From NCBI RefSeq assembly GCF_047654805.1, contig NZ_JASGIV010000001.1, positions 620,001 to 684,000 of the forward strand: DNA of 64,000 bases. Reading direction: 5' to 3'. The notes under the pieces were generated by a model, which searched no databases, was not told the origin of the DNA, and worked only from the letters and a program-made list of their open reading frames with translations. This stretch comes from Pelomonas sp047654805. GTDB taxonomy: Bacteria > Pseudomonadota > Gammaproteobacteria > Burkholderiales > Burkholderiaceae_C. Position 1 is the first letter of the stretch; each line of letters opens with the position of its first letter. The translations under genes were made by a program, and so were the position numbers. Below are positions 40,925 to 48,871 of the stretch, piece after piece.

Positions 40925-43681
40925 ATGGGCATGCGTTTGAAGTTCGCAACTCCCTGGCTGGTGACACTGACCCTGTTGGTGCCGACCGCTGCTTCCCTGG
41001 CGCAACCCTTGCCGCCGCCAGGCGCGGTGGGTGGGGCGCCGCTGCCCTCTGCTGCGGCCGTGCGCGAGCGTCTGGGCCAGGAGTCCGAACGCATGGCACG
41101 GCTCGACCAGCTGCGCAAGAGCCTGCAGCCTTATGTGGCGAGGCACCGCACCGATCCGCAGTGGTTGGTGTCGCGCCTGCAGATGTACTGGCAGGGACGA
41201 CACACGCAGGTCTTCGTCAAGAACTCGCTGTACGACCATGCCGAGGGGCAGGCGCCCGTGCCCACCGTGCGCTTCACCGGCGCCCGCGATACCGCCACGG
41301 CCTACCTGACGCCCAAGCTGGAGGACGTGAAGCCCTACATGGGCGAGAACGACAAGCTCTGGCTGCAGCGCCGCGAGGGGGCCGAGCCGGTCTGGGAGTG
41401 GGTGGATCAGTCCAAGTCGGGCCGCATCATCGAGTCCATCAACATGCGGATCGCCGAACTTGCGCGGGACGCTGCCTTTCTGTACTGGATCGAGGGCAAC
41501 GAGGATGCCGGCCGGCTGGCCTTCGATGTGCTGGACACCTATCTCAACGGCATCTACTACCGCGAACTACCCGTTGACCTGCGCAAGGGTCACGATCAGA
41601 ACATCGTGGGCCTGCAGGCCTATGAGGTCATCCAGGAGGGCATCATCGTGCCCCTCACGGAGGCCTACGCCTTGCTGGGCCGCTCCATCGACACGCGCGG
41701 CGAGGGCAAGCGCGCCCGCTTCGATGCGGCGCTGAAGAAATGGGCTGATGTGCAGCTGCTCAACGGCGTGCCCTGGAACAACTGGAACCTGATCAAGGCG
41801 CGATTCGTGCTGCAGATTGCTTCCACGCTGGGCGACAACGCGGCCTACGCGGACCGCCGTGGCCGCCAGCATTACGTCAAGGCCGTGATCGATGGCCATG
41901 GCCCGCGCCAGTGGGGCCTGCAGCGACTGCTGGATTTCGGCTACGACTCTCAGAGCGCCATGTGGAACGAGTCTGCCAGCTATTCGCTGAATGTGCTGGA
42001 TGACTTCGCCGAGTGCCTGGACGTGCTGGACCGCGTGTTCGGCATCGACCTGCTGGCACGCATGCCGGTGCTGCTGAGGGCAGCTGAGGCGCTGCCGCAG
42101 TACATGCTGCCCAGCGGCCGCAAAGTGGGCTTCGGGGATTCTCGCTACGAGTTGTTCCACACCCACGGCGTGGAGCGCTTGCTGTCCCTGCTTGAGCGGC
42201 GCGGGCGCGCCGAGGACGTGCAGCGGCTCAGCCGGCTGCTGGCCGCCATGCAGGCGGCTGGCGCCAGGAGCGCCAAGGATGCGGCGCGGCCCGTCCACGC
42301 CATCCTGGCTGCGGCCGAGGTGCCGCGTGCCAAGCTCGACGTGCCGCCGCAGGCGTTCCAGACGCCCACCTACTACTCCGCCAACACGAGCTGGCTCATC
42401 CAGCGCAACGGCTATGCGGCGGGCGCCGATCCGCTGGTGGTTTCGCTGGTCGGGGCCAATGGCAACCATGCTCATGCCAACGGCCTGGCCATGGAGCTGT
42501 TTGCCAAAGGCATGAGCCTGGCGCCGGAGAGCGGGCGCGGTTCCGGCTACTTCCAGAGCGACTACGCCGACTACTACTCGCAGTTCCCGGCGCATAACAC
42601 CGTCGTTGTGGACGGCATCTCGGCCTACCCGCCGATGAAGGTGGCGCAGCCCTTCACGCTGCTGGCGACCTACCCGAAACCCGGTACGCCGCTGGCGGCG
42701 GCCGCGCCCCACATCACGATGGGCGAGGTCGGCTTCATCGAGCCGGCCAGCCAGGCCGACCAGCGCCGCCTGCTGGCCACCGTGCGCGTGAGCGAGCGGC
42801 AGGCCTATGTGGTGGACGTGTTCCGTTCCCGGCGGCGCGCCGGTGCGGACAAATACCACGACTACCTCCTCCACGGCTTGGGTCAGCAGCTGCAGTTCAT
42901 GCGCGCCGGCCAGCCCTTGCAGACGCAACGCAGCGACAAACTCTCGTTCTCGGATGGCGACCTGACGGGCTACGAGTATTGGTTCGACCGCCAGAGCCTC
43001 ATGCAGGACGGCCCGCTGCAGGCCGGTTTCTACCTGGCCATGCCTGAGGGCAGGCTCAAGCTCCAGCTCTGGCTGCAGGGCGGGCGTGAGCGGGAGTTCT
43101 TTGCCGTCAAGGCGCCGCCGTCCACGGCCTGGCCGCGCGGCTTGCTGCCTGGCGGGCTGGACCAGCTGCCGTCGCCGACCCTGGTCATCCGCCAGACCGG
43201 TGCGGCCTGGGAGCGTCCGTTTGCGGTCGTCATGGAGGCCAGCCGCGAAGGCGAGACCGTGGCGGTCGAAGCGGTGAACGAACTGGCCGAGCTGCGCGGG
43301 CCGTCCGGGAGCGTGGGGCTGGACATCGTGCTGGCCGGTCAGCGCCGGCACCTGGTGCTGTCAAACGGCGAGCCTGCAGCCCCGCTGCAGGCTCAAGGGA
43401 CGCGCCTGGAGGGCCGCATGGGTCTCGTCGGTACGCAGGCCGGGCAGCTGGAGCAGCTCTTCCTGTCGGATGGTCGCTCGCTGTCCGCCCAGGGCGCGAG
43501 GATCGAATGCGTGGAGAGCCGCTGCGCAGCCAGCCTGTGGCGCCAGGACGGGCGCTGGTTCTATGCGGCGGACGGCAAGGTTCGCCTGGTATTGCCGCGG
43601 GCGCTGGGCGGCTCGGCAGGGCCTGTCGTCCTGCCAGCTTCCGGTCCCAAGCACCTATTTGCCAAGGAGAGTTCATCGTGA
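40925..43681 (+). CDS. Heparinase II/III-fold polysaccharide lyase (PL27-like candidate)
   Basis: A 918-residue exported protein (signal peptide about 1-27, ending SLAQ). The N-terminal half is an alpha/alpha toroid (WLQRREGAEPVWEWVDQ, then LNGVPWNNWNLIKARFVLQ and MWNESASYSLNVL at about 347). The C-terminal half has the heparinase II/III motifs: NHAHANGLAMELFAKG (His near 515) and FPAHNTVVVDG (His near 556), with a YFQSDYADYYSQ tyrosine segment between. These families cleave uronic-acid glycosides by beta-elimination. In arabinogalactan loci, PL27 of this fold cuts rhamnose-alpha-1,4-glucuronate. The neighbouring GH43_24 and GH88 genes fit that role, but the family number is an inference. Confidence 0.8.
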   Translation: MGMRLKFATPWLVTLTLLVPTAASLAQPLPPPGAVGGAPLPSAAAVRERLGQESERMARLDQLRKSLQPYVARHRTDPQWLVSRLQMYWQGRHTQVFVKNSLYDHAEGQAPVPTVRFTGARDTATAYLTPKLEDVKPYMGENDKLWLQRREGAEPVWEWVDQSKSGRIIESINMRIAELARDAAFLYWIEGNEDAGRLAFDVLDTYLNGIYYRELPVDLRKGHDQNIVGLQAYEVIQEGIIVPLTEAYALLGRSIDTRGEGKRARFDAALKKWADVQLLNGVPWNNWNLIKARFVLQIASTLGDNAAYADRRGRQHYVKAVIDGHGPRQWGLQRLLDFGYDSQSAMWNESASYSLNVLDDFAECLDVLDRVFGIDLLARMPVLLRAAEALPQYMLPSGRKVGFGDSRYELFHTHGVERLLSLLERRGRAEDVQRLSRLLAAMQAAGARSAKDAARPVHAILAAAEVPRAKLDVPPQAFQTPTYYSANTSWLIQRNGYAAGADPLVVSLVGANGNHAHANGLAMELFAKGMSLAPESGRGSGYFQSDYADYYSQFPAHNTVVVDGISAYPPMKVAQPFTLLATYPKPGTPLAAAAPHITMGEVGFIEPASQADQRRLLATVRVSERQAYVVDVFRSRRRAGADKYHDYLLHGLGQQLQFMRAGQPLQTQRSDKLSFSDGDLTGYEYWFDRQSLMQDGPLQAGFYLAMPEGRLKLQLWLQGGREREFFAVKAPPSTAWPRGLLPGGLDQLPSPTLVIRQTGAAWERPFAVVMEASREGETVAVEAVNELAELRGPSGSVGLDIVLAGQRRHLVLSNGEPAAPLQAQGTRLEGRMGLVGTQAGQLEQLFLSDGRSLSAQGARIECVESRCAASLWRQDGRWFYAADGKVRLVLPRALGGSAGPVVLPASGPKHLFAKESSS

Positions 43682-45456
43682 GGCGCTTTCTCTTCGCCAC
43701 GGCCTGCGCGCTGGCAGCGGGCTCTGCACTTGCGGGCGACCTGCCGGACATGGTTCGCATCCCGGCCGGCAGCTTTCAGATGGGCTCCCAGCCGGGCGAG
43801 CCCGGACGGGAAGGCGATGAGGCACCGCGCCGCGTCGTGACGCTGGCCAATCCCTTCTGGGTGTCCCGGCATGAGGTCACGCAGGCCCAATGGTCGGCAT
43901 GCGCGCTTGACAAGGCCTGCGGGCCGGTCCGCGAGCCGCTGGGCGACGACTACCCGGTGACCGGCATCAGCTGGAAGGACGCGCAGGCCTACCTGACCTG
44001 GCTGTCGGGCAAGACGGGCAAGCGCTACCGTTTCCTGACCGAGTCGGAGTGGGAGTACGCGGCCCGGGCCGGCAGCCAGACGCCGTATCCCTCGGGCCAG
44101 GCCATCGTGCCGGCCGACGCCAATTATGCGGCGTCGGGCTTCGGCAAGCCGGTGCCCGTGGGCCGCTACGCGCCCAACCGCTTCGGCCTGCACGACATGG
44201 TCGGCAACGCGTGGGAGTGGGTGGCCGACTGTTACGAAGAAATGGGGTACAACGGTGCGCCCGTCGATGGCCGCGCGGTGGAGCGCGCGGACTGCCATAT
44301 GCGCGTGTTGCGAGGCGGTGCCTTCGACACACGGCCAGAACAGCTGCGTGTTGCCTACCGCTACAAGGCGCAGTTCAGCGGGCAGGGTGTCGGCTTGCGC
44401 GTGGCCATGGATGATCAGCCGGCGCAGAAGGCCTTCATGCCCGGCGCCCTCTGGCCGGACGACAAGGGTGTGCACATCAATGCCCATGGCGGCGGCCTGC
44501 TCAAACACGATGGCGTGACCTACTGGTTCGGCGAGCACAAGGTCGCGGGCTCGGCCGGCAACCGGGCGCAGGTGGGCGTGCATGTGTACAGCTCGCGCAA
44601 CCTAGTGGATTGGCGCGATGAGGGCATCGCGCTCGCGGTCAGCGACGATCCGCTCAGCGACATCGTCCGGGACTCGATCATCGAGCGGCCCAAGGTCATC
44701 CGAAATCCCAGGACGGGTCAGTTCGTCATGTGGTTTCACCTGGAGCTAAAGGGGCTGGGCTACAAGGCAGCGCGTGCGGCGGTGGCGGTGGCCGATAAGG
44801 TCACCGGCCCCTACCGCTACGTGGGGTCGTTCCGGCCCAATGCCGGTGCCTGGCCGGTCAACGTGCGTGACGAGGACAAGCGACCAGGCAGCGTGCTGGC
44901 GCGCGACTTCGAAACCGGGCAGATGGCGCGCGACAGTACGCTGTTCGTGGACACGGACGGGCAGGCCTATCACCTCTACGCATCCGAAGAAAACCACACG
45001 CTGCACATCTCGCGCCTCAGCGAGGACTTTCAGAAGCCGGCGGGTCAATACGCCCGCATGAAGGTCAACGGCGACGACGAGGCGCCGGCCATCTTCAAGC
45101 GCAAGGGGCGCTACTACTTGATCACCTCCGGACTGACGGGCTGGGCGCCCAACCCTGCCAAGTCCTATGTGGCCGACCACATCTTCGGGCCTTGGAAGGA
45201 ACTGGGTAACCCCGTGCGGGGCACGCCCGAGCAGATGGCGACGACCTTCGGGGGGCAGTCGACCTTCGCGCTAACTTTGAATCGGAACGGATGCGAGCGG
45301 CAGATCCTGATGCTGGACATCTGGCGCCCCAAGGATGCCATCGATGGCCGCTACGCGTGGCTGCCCATCGAATGGGAGGAGGGCAAGCCGGTTGTGCGGT
45401 GGCGCGATCACTGGACGCTTGAAGACCTGGACCGGCTACCGTGCGAGCCTAGCTAG
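43678..45456 (+). CDS. FGE-sulfatase-like domain fused to GH43_24-type exo-beta-1,3-galactanase
   Basis: A 592-residue exported protein that starts at GTG 43678, overlapping the lyase stop, with AAGGAGA 8 bases upstream. Residues 1-20 are a signal peptide. Residues 21-245 resemble formylglycine-generating enzymes (IPAGSFQMGS, HEVTQAQW, YRFLTESEWEYAARAG, NAWEWVADCYEE, RVLRGGAFDT), but the active-site cysteines near the RGG end are absent, so oxidase activity is unlikely. Residues 258-590 match GH43 subfamily 24: INAHGGGLLKHDGVTYWFGEHK at the start, RDSTLFVDTDGQAYHLYAS, and DDEAPAIFKRKGRYYLITSGLTGW with the acid Glu. As in known members, the usual base Asp is missing at the start. It would release galactose from beta-1,3-galactan. 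Confidence 0.88.
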   Translation: MRRFLFATACALAAGSALAGDLPDMVRIPAGSFQMGSQPGEPGREGDEAPRRVVTLANPFWVSRHEVTQAQWSACALDKACGPVREPLGDDYPVTGISWKDAQAYLTWLSGKTGKRYRFLTESEWEYAARAGSQTPYPSGQAIVPADANYAASGFGKPVPVGRYAPNRFGLHDMVGNAWEWVADCYEEMGYNGAPVDGRAVERADCHMRVLRGGAFDTRPEQLRVAYRYKAQFSGQGVGLRVAMDDQPAQKAFMPGALWPDDKGVHINAHGGGLLKHDGVTYWFGEHKVAGSAGNRAQVGVHVYSSRNLVDWRDEGIALAVSDDPLSDIVRDSIIERPKVIRNPRTGQFVMWFHLELKGLGYKAARAAVAVADKVTGPYRYVGSFRPNAGAWPVNVRDEDKRPGSVLARDFETGQMARDSTLFVDTDGQAYHLYASEENHTLHISRLSEDFQKPAGQYARMKVNGDDEAPAIFKRKGRYYLITSGLTGWAPNPAKSYVADHIFGPWKELGNPVRGTPEQMATTFGGQSTFALTLNRNGCERQILMLDIWRPKDAIDGRYAWLPIEWEEGKPVVRWRDHWTLEDLDRLPCEPS

Positions 45457-45558
45457 ATCCGCTGCGCTGACTCCTGCCGCGCCGGTGTTGCGCTGGCGGC
45501 GGCGAGGTCGTCGCCAGAGTCCGCCTTTATTCCCATGACAAGCTTTTTCTGCAATACT

Positions 45559-45572
45559 GAGATCGATAACAT
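45559..45572. promoter_or_regulatory. LacI-type operator, site D
   Basis: GAG-ATCGATAACAT lies 43 bases upstream of the mutarotase-like gene and marks the start of a second operon running to 56829. Confidence 0.65.
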
Positions 45573-45614
45573 TTATGCGCTGGGGCGAATATCGGCGCCT
45601 GTGCAGAGGATCTC

Positions 45615-46697
45615 ATGGAGATGAACCGCGCGGAGACCGTCGGGTCCGCCGTTGCCGCTGGAGCTGAGCCATCCGTTGGGGCGACGTGGCGCCTGCAGTG
45701 GGAATACGGTACCGCAGAGGTGCAGGCGCTTGGCGCCATGCTGGGGCCGGTGACATTCAAGCTGGACTCTCAACGAACGCTGCAGGTGATGCAGCTCGCC
45801 GCTTGGGCTGACGATGATCGCGCCGCAGACTTGCCTGGCGTGCTGCGTCGTTTGCGCGGCGAGTGGCCCTGTCTGCCCTTCGGGCGCACCGATGCGCCTG
45901 GCGATCTGCCTTCAGGTTGGGAGCTGCAGGCCGCTGAGGACGATTGGCCGCATGGTTATGGCGCCAACCATGCATGGTCCTGCGAATATGCCGATGAAGG
46001 GCTGGTGGCGCTGTCGCTCGTCTACCCCTCGTCGTCGCCCATCGAGCGCGTCGAACGGCGCTTGAAGGTGGTGCCTGATGAGCCGGCGCTAGAGCTGTCC
46101 TTCTCGGTTCATGCGCGTCGTCCTGTCGTGCTGCCCGTGGGGCTGCACCCCACCTTTCGCCTGCCGCGGGCAGTCGGGCGCATGTGGGTAGAACTGGGTG
46201 CGCATGACGGTGTGTACACCTATCCCAACCGCGGCGCCGGCAGTGTCTCGCGGCTGTTACCCGACCAGCGTGCAGCCGGCCTGGAGGTCTTGCCAGGCAT
46301 GGACGGGGATATGGACCTGAGCCGCCTGCCGCTGGCCCAGGATTGCGAAGAGCTGCTGCAGGTGCGTGGACTGCGCGCGGCCGGCGATGCTGCGGCGCTG
46401 CGACTGCACTATCTCGACGAGGACGCCAGCGTCGGCCTGTGGTGGGACACGGCCCAGTTGCCTGACCTCATGCTATGGGTCAGTAACCGCGGTCGGCGCG
46501 AGTACCCGTGGCAAGGGCAACACCTGGCCCTGGGAGCCGAGCCGGTCAACAGCGTATTCGACCTGGCGCGCGTGGCACGACCGCCGGCGGGCCATCCCTT
46601 GGCAGATCGGCAGGGGATTCAGCTCACCCCAGCGCAGCCCTGGACCACCCACTACCGCATGGCGGCCCGCAGCGCCTGCCCAACCATCGACGGCTGA
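45615..46697 (+). CDS. Aldose 1-epimerase (mutarotase)-like protein
   Basis: A 360-residue protein without a signal peptide. The galactose mutarotase-like beta-sandwich is suggested by GATWRLQWEYGTAEVQALGAML, LPVGLHPTFRLP (the catalytic-His neighbourhood), and DLMLWVSNRGRREYPWQGQHLALGAEPVNSVFDL (the region of the catalytic Glu). Such enzymes interconvert anomers of free hexoses in the cytoplasm, which helps kinases and isomerases. It is the first gene after operator D and begins the operon for sugar processing and transport. Sequence identity to classical GalM looks low, so the substrate is not defined. Confidence 0.75.
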   Translation: MEMNRAETVGSAVAAGAEPSVGATWRLQWEYGTAEVQALGAMLGPVTFKLDSQRTLQVMQLAAWADDDRAADLPGVLRRLRGEWPCLPFGRTDAPGDLPSGWELQAAEDDWPHGYGANHAWSCEYADEGLVALSLVYPSSSPIERVERRLKVVPDEPALELSFSVHARRPVVLPVGLHPTFRLPRAVGRMWVELGAHDGVYTYPNRGAGSVSRLLPDQRAAGLEVLPGMDGDMDLSRLPLAQDCEELLQVRGLRAAGDAAALRLHYLDEDASVGLWWDTAQLPDLMLWVSNRGRREYPWQGQHLALGAEPVNSVFDLARVARPPAGHPLADRQGIQLTPAQPWTTHYRMAARSACPTIDG

Positions 46698-46722
46698 CGA
46701 TTCGGCCCCATACGCACTCATC

Positions 46723-47937
46723 ATGTCTCCCAACTTCCGCAGCCACGAGTTCCTGCTCTCGCACATTGAGGAAACGATGCGTTTCTATCACCCGAGGTGC
46801 ATAGACCCCAGCGGCGGCTTCTTCCACTTCTTCCGTGACGAGGGCAGCGTCTACGACGCCACGACCCGCCACCTCGTCAGCAGCACGCGCTTCGTCTTCA
46901 ACTACGCGATGGCCTACCGGCGCTTTGGTCGGCCGGAGTACCTGGCGGCCGCGCGCCACGGCATCAAGTTCCTGCGCGAGGTTCATCGCGACCCCGCCAC
47001 AGGTGGCTACACCTGGCTCTTGCAGTGGAACGACAAGCGCCAGACCGTGCTCGATGGTGACAACCACTGCTACGGCCTGGCCTTCGTGCTGTTGGCCTAT
47101 TCGCATGCCGTCGCCGCCGGCATTGACGAAGCGCGTGCCTACGTGGCCGAGACCTTCGAGCTGATGGAGCAGCGCTTCTGGGAGCCGACGCATGGACTCT
47201 ACGCAGACCAGGCTTCTGCCGACTGGGCCACGCTGATGCCCTACCGCGGGCAGAACGCCAACATGCACTCCTGCGAAGCCCTGATCTCCGCCTACGAGGC
47301 GACGGGCGAGCTTCGCTATCTACACCGTGCCGAGACCGTGGCGCGCAACATCACCGTGCGCCAGGCCAGCCTGGCCGGCGGGCGCATTTGGGAACACTAC
47401 CAGCCGGACTGGCAGATCGACTGGAACTACAACCTCGACGACAAGGCCAACCTGTTTCGGCCCTGGGGCTACCAGCCCGGTCACTTCACCGAATGGGCAA
47501 AGCTGCTGTTGATTCTGGATAGGCATGCAGAGAAGCTCGCTGAGCCCGCCGACTGGCTGCTGCGCCGCGCGATCTCGCTGTTCGACGATGCGCTGGCGCA
47601 GGCCTGGGACGCGTCCCATGGTGGCATCGCATACGGCTTCGATCCCGAGGGGCGCATCTGCGATGGTGACAAATACTTCTGGGTGCAGGCGGAGTCGCTG
47701 GCCGCCGCCGCCGTCCTTGCCGGTCACACCGGTGATCAAGGCTACTGGGACTGGTACGACCGCATCTGGGCCTACAGCTGGGAGCACCTGGTGGACCATG
47801 AGCACGGCGCCTGGTTCCGCATCCTGAGCCGCGACAACCGCAAGCTCAGCGACGAGAAGAGCCCGGCCGGCAAGACGGACTATCACACCATGGGCGCCTG
47901 TTACGAGGTGCTCAACGTGCTGGAGCGGGTGGCATGA
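46723..47937 (+). CDS. AGE-family sugar 2-epimerase/isomerase
   Basis: A 404-residue cytoplasmic protein with the (alpha/alpha)6 barrel pattern of N-acylglucosamine 2-epimerase relatives. Visible motifs are FHFFRDEGSVYDATTRHLVSSTRFVFNYAMA, DGDNHCYGLAFVLLAYSHA (catalytic His region), PYRGQNANMHSCEALISAYEATGE and FRPWGYQPGHFTEWAKLLLIL (second His region). Members include mannose isomerase and sulfoquinovose isomerase. Its stop overlaps the start of a PfkB-type kinase, so it likely makes a ketose (such as fructose from mannose) that the kinase phosphorylates. The start at 46723 is the first ATG that yields family sequence; the upstream open frame belongs to the previous gene. Confidence 0.9.
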   Translation: MSPNFRSHEFLLSHIEETMRFYHPRCIDPSGGFFHFFRDEGSVYDATTRHLVSSTRFVFNYAMAYRRFGRPEYLAAARHGIKFLREVHRDPATGGYTWLLQWNDKRQTVLDGDNHCYGLAFVLLAYSHAVAAGIDEARAYVAETFELMEQRFWEPTHGLYADQASADWATLMPYRGQNANMHSCEALISAYEATGELRYLHRAETVARNITVRQASLAGGRIWEHYQPDWQIDWNYNLDDKANLFRPWGYQPGHFTEWAKLLLILDRHAEKLAEPADWLLRRAISLFDDALAQAWDASHGGIAYGFDPEGRICDGDKYFWVQAESLAAAAVLAGHTGDQGYWDWYDRIWAYSWEHLVDHEHGAWFRILSRDNRKLSDEKSPAGKTDYHTMGACYEVLNVLERVA

Positions 47938-48860
47938 CGGCCTTCCCCGAGTTCGTGTCGGCCGGCGAGGCGCTGACGGACATGATCCGCACGACGGCCG
48001 ACTTCTGGCAGAGCCGCATCGGCGGCGCGGGCTTCAACGTTGCGCGCGCGATGGCGCGCCTGGGCGTGCCGAGCGCGTTCGCGGGGGCAGTGTCCAACGA
48101 TGTGCTCGGCCGCGCGCTGCTTGACGGCGCCGGCAAGGCCGGGCTGGACCTGCGCTTCATGCAGTGCGTGGACAAGTCGCCGCTGCTGGCCATGGTCCAC
48201 AAGACGTCGCCGCCCGAATACTTCTTCGTCGGAGACGACAGCGCCGACCTGCATTTCTCGCTGTCCCGGCTGCCGAGTGGCTGGGCGCAGCAGGTCCGCT
48301 GCGTGCATTTCGGCGGCATTAGTCTGGCGCGCCAACCGCTAGCAGACCGGCTGGTCAGGCTGGCCACTGCGCTGAAGGCCGAGGGCGTGCACATCAGCTA
48401 CGACCCGAACTTCCGCAATCTGATGGACGCTCGCTACGACGACACGCTGGCGGCGATGGCAGGCCTGGCCGATGTCATCAAGGTTTCCGACGAAGACCTC
48501 GAGGGGCTGTTCAGGACGCCAGTCACGCAGGACGCATTCGTGAAACTCCGACGTATGAACCCCGCAGCGCGCATCCTGCTCACCCGGGGTGCGGCCGGCG
48601 CTGAGTATCACGACGGTGACCGCGCTTGGCGTGCTGCCGCGCCGCGCGTCGCCCTCATGGACACGATAGGCGCCGGCGACGCCAGTATCAGCGCCTTGCT
48701 GCACGGCCTGATGGGCCAGCCAGACTCCGACGGCGCGGAGCTGTTGCGAATGGCCGTCGCCGCGGGGGCGGCCGCCTGCACGCTGCCCGGCGCCACGCCG
48801 CCGACGCTGGATCTGGTCCAGGCCATCGCGCCGACCGTCCAGGTTTCATCCCTCGTTTGA
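47934..48860 (+). CDS. PfkB-family carbohydrate kinase (probable fructokinase)
   Basis: A 308-residue ribokinase-fold kinase. The N-terminal signature GGAGFNVARAMARLGV (about 30-45) binds the sugar, and the C-terminal DTIGAGDASISALLHG (about 242-257) holds the catalytic Asp and the anion hole. YDPNFRNLMDA and ILLTRGAAGAEYHDGD are also typical. The ATG overlaps the isomerase stop by 4 bases, a sign of coupled translation. With the upstream AGE-type isomerase it would convert an aldose into a ketose phosphate that enters glycolysis. 2-Keto-3-deoxygluconate kinase is the main alternative, given the uronate-degrading context, but the KDG pathway aldolase is not in the window. Confidence 0.85.
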   Translation: MTAFPEFVSAGEALTDMIRTTADFWQSRIGGAGFNVARAMARLGVPSAFAGAVSNDVLGRALLDGAGKAGLDLRFMQCVDKSPLLAMVHKTSPPEYFFVGDDSADLHFSLSRLPSGWAQQVRCVHFGGISLARQPLADRLVRLATALKAEGVHISYDPNFRNLMDARYDDTLAAMAGLADVIKVSDEDLEGLFRTPVTQDAFVKLRRMNPAARILLTRGAAGAEYHDGDRAWRAAAPRVALMDTIGAGDASISALLHGLMGQPDSDGAELLRMAVAAGAAACTLPGATPPTLDLVQAIAPTVQVSSLV

Positions 48861-48871
48861 AGAGAACTTAT

